Part shown: positions 49,646-58,694 of the stretch, one piece after another
Position numbering within the stretch: position 1 is the first letter of the stretch
Layout of the letters: the number at the start of each line of letters is the position of its first letter
Assembly (NCBI RefSeq): GCF_003075395.1
Contig: NZ_QDFV01000002.1
Span: forward strand, 744,001 to 808,000
From: Microbacterium sp. TPD7012
Lineage (GTDB): Bacteria; Actinomycetota; Actinomycetes; Actinomycetales; Microbacteriaceae
Length of the DNA: 64,000 nt
Direction: 5' to 3'
Notes under the pieces: generated by a model
What the model was told of the DNA's origin: nothing
Seen by the model: the letters and a program-made list of their open reading frames with translations, nothing else
Database searches by the model: none
Program-made: the position numbers and the translations under genes

Positions 49646-51778
49646 ATGACCTCCCCCTCTCCCGTCGACACCCGCGAGGCCGCGCTCGCCGCACTGCGCG
49701 AGCTCGTCGGCCGCCCCGACGCCGACTTCCACGACGGACAGTACGAGGCGATCGAGGCGCTGGTCGAGGGGCGCCGCCGCGCGCTCGTGGTGCAGCGCAC
49801 CGGCTGGGGCAAGTCGGCGGTCTACTTCGTCGCGACGCTTCTGCTGCGGCGGCAGGGCGCCGGGCCGACCGTGCTCGTGTCGCCCCTGCTGGCGCTCATG
49901 CGCGACCAGATCGCCGCCGCCGAGCGCGCCGGGGTGCGCGCGGTCGCCATCAACTCCACGAACGCGCACGAGTGGACCGACGTGCTCGCGCAGCTCGACC
50001 GCGACGAGGTCGACGTGCTGCTGGTCTCGCCCGAGCGGCTGAACAACCCCGCGTTCCGCGAGGAGCAGCTGCCGGCACTGGTCCGGCGCATCGGCATGCT
50101 GGTCGTCGACGAGGCGCACTGCATCAGCGACTGGGGACACGACTTCCGTCCCGACTACCGCCGGCTGCGCGACCTCATCGCCCAGATGCCGGCCGACGTG
50201 CCCGTGCTCGCGACGACGGCGACCGCGAACAGCCGGGTCGTGGCCGATGTGGCCGAGCAGCTCGGCAGTCTGACCGAGGGCACGGGGGAGGCCGCCGCAG
50301 CCGCCGCGCCGGTGCTCACGATCCGGGGCCCCCTCGCGCGCACCTCGCTGCGGCTGGGCGTGCTGCGGCTGCGCGATTCGGCGAGCCGCCTGGCCTGGCT
50401 GCTGAGCCATCTCGATGACCTGCCCGGTTCCGGCATCATCTACACGCTGACCGTCGCCGCGGCCGTCGACACCGCCCGGCTGCTGCGCGACCACGGCCAC
50501 GACGTGCGGGCGTACACCGGGCAGACAGACACCGAGGAGCGCGCCGAGTCGGAGGGGATGCTGAAGCGCAACGAGGTCAAGGCGCTCGTCGCGACCAGTG
50601 CTCTGGGCATGGGCTTCGACAAGCCCGATCTGGGCTTCGTGCTGCACCTGGGCGCGCCCTCGTCTCCCGTGGCGTACTACCAGCAGGTGGGTCGTGCCGG
50701 TCGTGCGAGCGAGAGCGCCGACGTTCTGCTGTTGCCCGGGGTGGAAGACCGCGACATCTGGCACTACTTCGCGACCGCGTCCATGCCCGACAGGGAGCGC
50801 GCCGAGCGGGTGATCGGCGCCCTCGGCGATACGCCGATCTCGACGCCGGCGCTCGAGGCGATGGTCGACATCCGGCGGACGCCGCTCGAGCTGCTGCTGA
50901 AGGTGCTCGATGTCGACGGGGCCGTGCGGCGTGTGCAGGGCGGCTGGGTCGCGACCGGCGAGCCGTGGACCTACGACGCCGAGCGCTACGAGCGGATCGC
51001 CGCCGAGCGTGTCGCCGAGCAGCAGCACATGATCGAGTACGAGCAGACCGACGGATGCCGGATGGAGTTCCTGCAGCGCTCGCTCGACGACGACACAGCT
51101 GCTCCGTGTGGGAGGTGCGACAACTGCGCGGGCGGATGGTTCCCGCGCGAGATCGGGACGGCGGCGAGCACGCAGGCCGCGGAGTCGCTCGATCGGGTCG
51201 GGGTTCCGATCGAGCCCCGACGGGCCTGGCCGACGGGAGCCGACCGGCTCGGGGTGCCGCTCAAGGGCCGCATCGCCGCCGACGAGCAGGCCGGGGAGGG
51301 GCGGGCGCTCGCGCGTCTCACCGACCTGGGATGGGGGAACACGCTGCGTGACCTGTTCGCGGCGGGCGCGTCGGATGCAGCCGTCACGCCGGCGCTGCTC
51401 CAGGCGTGCGTCCGGGTGCTCGCCGGGTGGGGCTGGGCCGAGCGGCCGGTGGCGGTCGTCGCCCTGCCGTCGCGCTCGCGTCCGCTGCTGGTGGATTCGC
51501 TCGCCCGGGGCATCGCCGAGGTCGGCCGCCTGCCGTACCTGGGGGCGCTCGAACCGGTCGGCGGCGGCCCGACAGGGCAGCCCGGCGGGAACAGCGTCTT
51601 CCGCCTCGCCGGTCTCTGGGACCGGTTCAGCGCCGAGCACCTGGAGGTGCCTGCCGGCCCTGTGCTGCTCGTCGACGACCTGGTCGACAGCCGGTGGACG
51701 ATGGCGGTCGCCGCTCGTGCGCTGCGGCAGGCGGGCGCGACCGACGTCCTTCCGCTCGCTCTCGCGCTGCGCGGCTGA
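49646..51778 (+). CDS. RecQ-family DNA helicase fused to a C-terminal phosphoribosyltransferase-like domain
   Basis: A 710-residue protein. The helicase core (25-365) has Walker A QRTGWGKS (50-57), DEAH (155-158) with CISDWGHDFRPDYRRL, TSALGMGFDKPD and QVGRAGR. The RecQ zinc-binding region has CRMEFLQRS...CGRCDNC (near 470-495). A C-terminal domain (about 555-710) ends with VLLVDDLVDSRWTMAVAARAL, a PRPP-loop-like motif of type I PRTases. RecQ unwinds DNA during repair; the PRTase part resembles ComF-type competence/repair factors. ATG at 49646. Confidence 0.9.
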   Translation: MTSPSPVDTREAALAALRELVGRPDADFHDGQYEAIEALVEGRRRALVVQRTGWGKSAVYFVATLLLRRQGAGPTVLVSPLLALMRDQIAAAERAGVRAVAINSTNAHEWTDVLAQLDRDEVDVLLVSPERLNNPAFREEQLPALVRRIGMLVVDEAHCISDWGHDFRPDYRRLRDLIAQMPADVPVLATTATANSRVVADVAEQLGSLTEGTGEAAAAAAPVLTIRGPLARTSLRLGVLRLRDSASRLAWLLSHLDDLPGSGIIYTLTVAAAVDTARLLRDHGHDVRAYTGQTDTEERAESEGMLKRNEVKALVATSALGMGFDKPDLGFVLHLGAPSSPVAYYQQVGRAGRASESADVLLLPGVEDRDIWHYFATASMPDRERAERVIGALGDTPISTPALEAMVDIRRTPLELLLKVLDVDGAVRRVQGGWVATGEPWTYDAERYERIAAERVAEQQHMIEYEQTDGCRMEFLQRSLDDDTAAPCGRCDNCAGGWFPREIGTAASTQAAESLDRVGVPIEPRRAWPTGADRLGVPLKGRIAADEQAGEGRALARLTDLGWGNTLRDLFAAGASDAAVTPALLQACVRVLAGWGWAERPVAVVALPSRSRPLLVDSLARGIAEVGRLPYLGALEPVGGGPTGQPGGNSVFRLAGLWDRFSAEHLEVPAGPVLLVDDLVDSRWTMAVAARALRQAGATDVLPLALALRG

Positions 51779-51825
51779 CGACCCTTCGTGGCTGTCGGCC
51801 CTGCGCAGCTGACGGCCTCGCGCGG

Positions 51826-52593
51826 TCAGTCCTCCGCGGGGGCGACGCGCGGCGGCCAGGACGTCGCGCCGAGTTCCCGCGAGATGTTGCGCGCCGTCTC
51901 GCGGAGCGCGTCGAGGATGGCATCCGAGGGCGGTGTCTGCGTGGTCGGCATCACCACCGCCACGGCTGCGACGATGTCGTTCGAGGCATCCGCGATGGGG
52001 GCCGCGATCGAGGACTCGCCGAGCACCGCCTCATCGAACTCTGCCGCGTTCCCGCGCTCGGCGATCGCGGGAAGCTCCAGGGTGAGCCGTGCGATGTCGG
52101 TCACCGTGTCGCCGGTGAGGCTGCGCAGCGGCTGCTCGAACACGCTCCGCTGGAACCCGAGGTCGTAGGCCAGCAGCACCTTGCCCATCGCCGAGGCGTG
52201 AGCCGGGATCGCGACCCCCGTCTCCAGCATCTGCTGACTGTCATCGGGGCGGAGGTTGTGGTGGATGACCAGCACATCGGTGAAGTGCGGGGCGCCGAGC
52301 CGTACGGAGAGGTTGGTGCGGCGGGCGAGCTCCTGCGTCCAGCGCATCGCCCGCGCGCGCACGTCGAGCGTGTCGAGGTAGACGTTGCTGAGACGCAGGA
52401 GAGTGGGGCCCAGCATGTAGCGCTGTCCGCCGCGCTCCTTCGCGACGAGGCCGTGCGAGCGCAGCGACTTCACGATGCCGTGCACGGTGGAGGGCGGAAG
52501 GCTGAGGGCCGCCGCGAGGTCGGTGATGCCCAGATGGCGCGCGCCCTGGAGCAGCTCGAGGATCTTCGCCGCACGGTCGATCGCCTGGATCAC
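51826..52593 (-). CDS. IclR-family regulator divergent from dhaKLM
   Basis: A 255-residue IclR regulator. The winged helix at residues 5-65 (AIDRAAKILELLQ, ITDLAAALSLPPSTVHGIVKSL cited by core LSLPPSTVHGIVKSL) is followed by an IclR effector-binding domain (75-245, HASAMGKVLLAYD). The GTG start at 52593 is chosen because GAAGGG lies 8 nt upstream. It faces dhaK across 146 bp containing several palindromes, so it most likely controls dhaKLM and itself, perhaps sensing glycerol or dihydroxyacetone (inferred). Confidence 0.88.
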   Translation of the reverse strand: MIQAIDRAAKILELLQGARHLGITDLAAALSLPPSTVHGIVKSLRSHGLVAKERGGQRYMLGPTLLRLSNVYLDTLDVRARAMRWTQELARRTNLSVRLGAPHFTDVLVIHHNLRPDDSQQMLETGVAIPAHASAMGKVLLAYDLGFQRSVFEQPLRSLTGDTVTDIARLTLELPAIAERGNAAEFDEAVLGESSIAAPIADASNDIVAAVAVVMPTTQTPPSDAILDALRETARNISRELGATSWPPRVAPAED

Positions 52594-52608
52594 GGGGCAT
52601 CCCTTCTT

Positions 52609-52628
52609 CCGGTTCGACGTCGAACCGG
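52609..52628. promoter_or_regulatory. Perfect 20-bp palindrome, likely IclR operator
   Basis: CCGGTTCGACGTCGAACCGG is fully self-complementary and lies 16 bp upstream of the IclR GTG, within its leader. It is the strongest palindrome in the divergent region. Confidence 0.75.
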
Positions 52629-52656
52629 CTCGTCGTGCTGGTCTTCCGGATTGATC

Positions 52657-52720
52657 TTGACAACCCGACCGGGTCCGAGCATATTCGACATTAACGAATT
52701 GCTTTCCGATTTTCGCGAAA
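52657..52720 (+). promoter_or_regulatory. dhaKLM promoter with overlapping palindromes
   Basis: TTGACA (52657-52662), 17 nt, then CATATT (52680-52685), close to the primary sigma consensus. The inverted repeat ATTCG (52683-52687) / CGAAT (52695-52699) overlaps the -10 and start site. A perfect TTTCGCGAAA (52711-52720) follows in the leader. Both are placed to block initiation. Confidence 0.72.
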
Positions 52721-52739
52721 GAGATCAAAGGAGATCGCA

Positions 52740-53731
<992 letters not shown>

Positions 53732-53732
<1 letters not shown>

Positions 53733-54373
53733 TGGCGACCATCGGAACCGACACCCTGGTCGACTGGATCTCGCGCTTCCGCGACGCGGTGACCGAGAAG
53801 CGCGAGTGGCTCACGGAGCTGGACTCGGCGATCGGCGACGCCGACCACGGCGCGAACATGGCGCGCGGCATGAGCGCGGTGGGGGAGAAGCTCGCCGCGG
53901 GAGCCCCCGCGACGGCGGACGAACTGCTGAAGAGCGTCGGCATGACGCTCGTGAGCTCGGTCGGCGGCGCCAGCGGGCCGCTCTACGGCACCTTCTTCCT
54001 GCGCATGGGGATGACGGCCGGCGCGGTCGACGAGCTCGACGCCGCCGGCCTCGCATCCGCGTTGCGCGCGGGACTCGAGGGCATCGTCGCCCGCGGCAAG
54101 GCCGAGGCCGGCGACAAGACGATGTTCGACGCCATGGCACCCGCGGTCGACGCGCTCGATGCGGCGATCGCCGAAGGCGCCGATCTGTCGTCGGCGGCGC
54201 GGCGGGCCACCGATGCCGCGGCCGCAGGACGAGACGCGACCGAACCGCTCGTGGCCCGCAAGGGCCGGGCGAGCTATCTGGGCGAACGCAGCGCCGGACA
54301 CCTCGACCCGGGTGCCGCCTCGACGGCCATCCTGTTCGACACGCTCTCCGCGGCGATCTCCGGCAGCTCCTGA
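53732..54373 (+). CDS. dhaL: Dihydroxyacetone kinase ADP-binding subunit DhaL
   Basis: A 213-residue helical subunit carrying tightly bound ADP that is rephosphorylated by DhaM. The Mg-nucleotide motif DSAIGDADHGANM (31-43) and VGGASGPLYGTFF near 74 are diagnostic, with AYLGERS-type SYLGERSAGHLDPGA near the end. The ATG overlaps the dhaK stop by one base and its own stop overlaps dhaM. Confidence 0.96.
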
Positions 54374-56868
54374 TGATCGGGATCGTGGCCGTCTCCCACA
54401 GTGCACGACTCGGGGAGGCGGCGCTGGAGCTTGCCCTGCAGATGGTGCAGGGCGGGGATGTGCGGGTGAAGGTCGCCGCCGGTGCAGGAACCGACGGCGA
54501 AGGGGCGCCGATCCTCGGAACGGATGCCGTCGCCGTCGCGGGCGCGATCGATGAGCTGGCCGCCGACTGCGACGGGGTGCTGGTGCTCATGGATCTCGGA
54601 TCCGCCGTGCTGAGCGCGGAGCTCGCCCTCGAGCTGCGCGGGAGCGACGTGCCGGTGCGCCTCGCCCCCGCTCCCTTCGTGGAGGGGCTCTTGGCAGCGG
54701 TGGTCTCGGCGGCCGCGGGCGGTTCGCTCGACGATGTGGCGGCGGAGGCCGGTGCGGCCCTCGGCGCGAAGACCGGGCAGCTCGGGAGCCCCGGGGAGTC
54801 CGATGCTGTGGAGACCGCCTCGACGCGAACGACCGCGGACGCGGGCGACGCGCACGTCCTTCGGGTGCGGGTACGCAACCCCCTCGGCATCCACGCGCGC
54901 CCGGCGGCGCTGATCGCCCGAGCCGCCGCGGGTTCGGACGTGCGGCTGCGTCGCCTTCCGGAGGGACCGGATGCGTCTGCCGCGAGCCTCTCCCGACTGC
55001 TGATCCTCGGAGCCCGCCAGGGAGACGAGGTGGAGCTGACAGCCCGGGGAGCAGACGCTGAGGCGGCACTGGCCCGCGTGGCCGCGCTCTTCGACGACGG
55101 ATTCGGCGAGGGGACCGAGCACGCGTCGGCTGGGCGTCCCACCGCCGCGCCGCAGAGCTCTGCCGCGCCCGTGACGAAGATCGCGGCTCCGGCCGAGATC
55201 GCCTCCGGTGCCGTTCTCCGCGGACGCGGGGTGAGCGCGGGGCGCGTCGCGGCGCCCGTGGTGCATCTCGCCCCTCCGCTTCCTGAGCCCGATCCGGCGA
55301 CGGTGATCGCCCCGGAGGACCGTGCTGACGAGGTCTCCGCGATCGAGTGGGCAGCGGTGGCCGTCGCCGATCAGCTGCGTTCCCGCACGGCGCAGGCCAC
55401 GGGGGAGGCCAGGGCGATCCTCGACGCCTCGCGGCTCCTCGCCTCAGACCCGGAGCTCGTCGCGGATGCGACCGCTCTCGTGCAGACGAAGGGGCGTAGC
55501 GCCGCGCGGGCGGTGTGGGAGGCCGCAGCGGTCCACGAGAAGGGCCTCCGCGCGCTCGGCGGCCGGATGGCGGAGCGAGTCGCGGACATCCGCGACGTGC
55601 GGGATCGGATCATCGCCGAGGTCCTCGAGGTCGACCTGCCCGGTGTGCCGGAGCGCGACGAGCCGTTCGTGCTGGTCGCCACGGATCTCGCCCCGGCCGA
55701 CACCGCATCGCTCGAGGGCGGGCAGTGCGTCGGACTGGTCACCGAGCAGGGCGGGCCGACCTCGCACACCGCCATCATCGCGCGGTCCCTCGGACTGCCG
55801 GCGGTCGTCGGCGTCGCCGGTGCGACGGGCGTGGTCGCGGGCGCTCTGCTGCTCGTCGACGGCGACCACGGCACGGTCGAGGTGGATCCTCCCGAGGAGC
55901 GCATCGCCGAGGCACGGGCGGCGGCCGTCGTCGTCGCCTTCGACGGCGCCGGTGCGCTCGCCGACGGACACCCCGTCCCGCTGCTGGCGAATGTCGGAGG
56001 AGGGGCGGATGCCGCCTCCGCCGCGTCCGCCCGAGCGGAGGGCGTCGGGCTCTTCCGCACCGAGTTCTGCTTCTTGGACCGGGCGGATGCCCCGAGCATC
56101 GAGGAGCAGGTCGCCGCCTACCGCGGGGTGCTGGCCGCGTTCCCCGGACGCAAGGTCGTGGTGCGCACGCTCGACGCGGGCAGCGACAAGCCGCTGCCCT
56201 TCGCGAACGCCGACCACGAGGAGAACCCGGCGCTGGGCGTGCGTGGTCTCCGCATCGCCCGTCGTTCCCCGGAGCTCCTCGACGAGCAGCTGCGGGCGCT
56301 CGCGCTCGCGGCCGACGCGGAGTCGGCGTTGGTCGAGGTGATGGCCCCGATGGTGTCGACGGTCGAGGAGGCCCGTGACTTCGCAGAGCGCTGCCGGTCG
56401 GCAGGGATCGCACGCGTCGGGATCATGATCGAGACGCCGGCCGCCGCGCTGCTCGCCGGCGAGCTCTTCGAGGTCGTCGACTTCGTCAGCCTCGGCACCA
56501 ACGACCTGGCGCAGTACACGCTGGCGGCGGATCGTCTGCTCAGCGAGCTCGGCGATCTGAACGATCCGTGGCAGCCCGCCGTCCTGCGTCTGATCGGCGC
56601 CGTGGGTGACGCGGGCCGTGCGGTCGGGAAGCCGGTGGGAGTCTGCGGCGAGGCCGGCGGGGATCCGGCGCTCGCACCGGTGCTGGTCGGGCTCGGCGTC
56701 ACCTCGCTGTCGATGACCTCCCGATCGCTCGGCAGGGTCGCGGCCGCACTCGCGGATGTCGATGAGGCGGCCTGCCGACGCGCGGCCCTCGCGGCGATCG
56801 CGGCCTCCACCGTCGCCGATGCCCGGGCGGCGGCGGCTTCCGAGCTCGGCGTCGCGCTCCGGTCCTGA
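54373..56868 (+). CDS. dhaM: DhaM phosphotransferase: EIIA-HPr-full-length Enzyme I fusion
   Basis: An 831-residue three-part phosphorelay protein. The EIIA-mannose-like domain (1-125) has H9 in VSHSARLG, the HPr domain (about 158-245) has H174 in NPLGIHARPA, and Enzyme I (about 275-831) has the phospho-His H465 in GGPTSHTAIIARSLG. It includes the complete PEP-binding barrel (EGVGLFRTEFCFLDR, FVSLGTNDLAQYTL, VGVCGEAGGD). E. coli DhaM carries only the N-terminal half of EI, so this version could use PEP on its own. The ATG overlaps the dhaL stop by one base. Confidence 0.94.
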   Translation: MIGIVAVSHSARLGEAALELALQMVQGGDVRVKVAAGAGTDGEGAPILGTDAVAVAGAIDELAADCDGVLVLMDLGSAVLSAELALELRGSDVPVRLAPAPFVEGLLAAVVSAAAGGSLDDVAAEAGAALGAKTGQLGSPGESDAVETASTRTTADAGDAHVLRVRVRNPLGIHARPAALIARAAAGSDVRLRRLPEGPDASAASLSRLLILGARQGDEVELTARGADAEAALARVAALFDDGFGEGTEHASAGRPTAAPQSSAAPVTKIAAPAEIASGAVLRGRGVSAGRVAAPVVHLAPPLPEPDPATVIAPEDRADEVSAIEWAAVAVADQLRSRTAQATGEARAILDASRLLASDPELVADATALVQTKGRSAARAVWEAAAVHEKGLRALGGRMAERVADIRDVRDRIIAEVLEVDLPGVPERDEPFVLVATDLAPADTASLEGGQCVGLVTEQGGPTSHTAIIARSLGLPAVVGVAGATGVVAGALLLVDGDHGTVEVDPPEERIAEARAAAVVVAFDGAGALADGHPVPLLANVGGGADAASAASARAEGVGLFRTEFCFLDRADAPSIEEQVAAYRGVLAAFPGRKVVVRTLDAGSDKPLPFANADHEENPALGVRGLRIARRSPELLDEQLRALALAADAESALVEVMAPMVSTVEEARDFAERCRSAGIARVGIMIETPAAALLAGELFEVVDFVSLGTNDLAQYTLAADRLLSELGDLNDPWQPAVLRLIGAVGDAGRAVGKPVGVCGEAGGDPALAPVLVGLGVTSLSMTSRSLGRVAAALADVDEAACRRAALAAIAASTVADARAAAASELGVALRS

Positions 56869-57022
56869 GCCCCGAGGCGCGGGTGTATGCGCACAGCGGC
56901 ATGCGTTTCTTATCATTCTGATCTCGACATGGGTCGGCATTCTCCGCCGCGTCGCACGCAGGCTCTACGCTCGCCGCAGGGGGCGTCGACGGACGACGCT
57001 TGGTTCTGCATCGGAGGGTCAT

Positions 57023-58297
57023 ATGTCGCGCTCACGCTCACTCACGACGGCGGTCGGGGTCATCGCCGCCGGTTCTCTGCTTCTGCTCGCGGCGTGCGCG
57101 CCGGAACCGGGAACGGGCCCGGAGCCCACAGGATCGGAGGGGCCCGGTGCCTCCCCGTACACGGGTCCGGCGGTCTTCGTGGGCGACGAGCTCGACATGC
57201 TGCTGCTCACGCCCGACGAGATCACGGAGCTCCTGCCCGGAAGCACCGAGGTGGGTGCGTCGTCGTCGGTCCTGCAGCAGATCTCCGACGGGGGCGGCCC
57301 GAGCCCGGAACCCGCGATCTGCGCGGCGCTGTTCGCCGAGCAGTCGTTGTGGACCGTGGGGTCGCGCACCGTCTCGTGGAAGGTGCCGGACGACGCGCAG
57401 CGGGGTGCCGGCAGCCTGTCCGTCCTGCAGTTCGCCGATGAGGACCACGCGGCGAAGCGCATGGACCAGCTCCGCTCCGCGGCGGAGCAGTGCGGCACCT
57501 TCGACTACAACGGCGAGGCGAGCTTCGACGCCGTGCTCCCGGACGCCTCGGAGAACGCGCAGGCGTACGCCGGCGTCCTGACCTTCCCCGAGATCGAGGG
57601 CGGAGCCCGCACGTTCTCCGCTGTCGCCTCCGTCGGCAACGTTCTCGTGCAGATCTGGCAGCCCGTCGTCGGCGACACGGTGATCGACGGGGAGGCCATC
57701 GCCGAGCTGCTCCTGTGGCGCGCGGAAGACGCCCACGCGGCGTTGATCGACGAGCTCACGGCGAACCCGCCGACGGAGGAGGAACCCGCCTCCGATGCCT
57801 CCGCGCCCTGGAGCGAGTGGGCGGTCTCGGTCGGTGGTGTCGGTCCCGTCCGTCTCGGGGACCCGATCGACGACGCCGTGAAGGCCGCGGCGGGGGCGCA
57901 GGCGCTCGAGCCCGCCTTCGAGCAGGGGCCGTGGCGGGTCGTCAACCAGGACGCGAGCGCGTCGATGCTGATCCAGCCGGACGAGGGCGGCACGGTCGTG
58001 ACGTCGATCACGGTCGGCAACGACCGCACCTTCGACGAGGCCGCGCAGTCGGGGGCGTTTCTCCCGGCCCGGGGCGACGTGCGGGTGGGCGACACGGTCG
58101 CCGAGGCGATCGCCGCCTACCCCGGTGGCACCACCGTCACCGTCGCCTCGTCGGGCGACGACTGGTACGACGTCGCGACGCGGGACGGGCGCCTGTTCCG
58201 ATTCCATGCCGACCGCGACGTCGTCGACGCCGGATCGCTCATCATCGGGATCACCGTGGAGGACGCGACGACGCGTCGCGAGCCCGTCTTCGGGTGA
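57023..58297 (+). CDS. Secreted lipoprotein with sensor-like domain
   Basis: A 424-residue lipoprotein with signal peptide and lipobox LLAAC (Cys25). Residues 50-235 (AVFVGDELDMLLLTPDEITELLPGS, cited by core LLLTPDEITELLPG, through VLVQIWQP) resemble the PknH-type extracellular sensor domain, with Cys residues in AICAALF and EQCGTF that could form a disulfide. A Pro/Glu linker and a second domain (275-424, SVGGVGPVRLGDPIDDAV) of unknown type follow. GGAGGGTC precedes the ATG. The ligand is unknown. Confidence 0.75.
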   Translation: MSRSRSLTTAVGVIAAGSLLLLAACAPEPGTGPEPTGSEGPGASPYTGPAVFVGDELDMLLLTPDEITELLPGSTEVGASSSVLQQISDGGGPSPEPAICAALFAEQSLWTVGSRTVSWKVPDDAQRGAGSLSVLQFADEDHAAKRMDQLRSAAEQCGTFDYNGEASFDAVLPDASENAQAYAGVLTFPEIEGGARTFSAVASVGNVLVQIWQPVVGDTVIDGEAIAELLLWRAEDAHAALIDELTANPPTEEEPASDASAPWSEWAVSVGGVGPVRLGDPIDDAVKAAAGAQALEPAFEQGPWRVVNQDASASMLIQPDEGGTVVTSITVGNDRTFDEAAQSGAFLPARGDVRVGDTVAEAIAAYPGGTTVTVASSGDDWYDVATRDGRLFRFHADRDVVDAGSLIIGITVEDATTRREPVFG

Positions 58298-58304
58298 CGG
58301 ACGC

Positions 58305-58694
58305 TCAGTCGATCCGGCGGCTCGTCGTGACCGAGCGGCCGCGGAACTCCGCGACCACGTCACCCGTGTCGTCGGTGACCGTGACGTCGTAGAGGCCGGT
58401 GCGTCCGCTGACGACGCGGCGCACCGCCGTCGCGGTCAGCGTCTGTCCGGCGTGCGTCGACTTCAGGAACGTGATGTCGGCGCCCGCCGCCACGGTCACG
58501 CGTTCGTCCTCGTTGCACGCGAGGGCGAACGCGGTGTCGGCGAGCGCGAAGACGAGGCCGCCGTGCGTGATCGCGAACCCGTTCAGCATGTCGTCGCGCA
58601 CGACCATCGACACGACCGCGGCACCGGGTTCGTCGCGGTCCACGCTCATGCCCAGCGCAGCAGACGCCCGGTCGCGCTGCATCATCGGCCTCAT
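58305..58694 (-). CDS. paaI: PaaI-type hotdog thioesterase
   Basis: A 129-residue hotdog-fold thioesterase with the diagnostic segment NGFAITHGGLVFALADTAFALACN (core ITHGGLVFALADTAFA near 42-57), containing the catalytic Asp. It hydrolyses CoA thioesters that stall the phenylacetate pathway. The ATG overlaps the paaZ stop by 4 bp. It is the last gene of the downstream paa operon and faces the lipoprotein gene tail to tail. Confidence 0.92.
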   Translation of the reverse strand: MRPMMQRDRASAALGMSVDRDEPGAAVVSMVVRDDMLNGFAITHGGLVFALADTAFALACNEDERVTVAAGADITFLKSTHAGQTLTATAVRRVVSGRTGLYDVTVTDDTGDVVAEFRGRSVTTSRRID

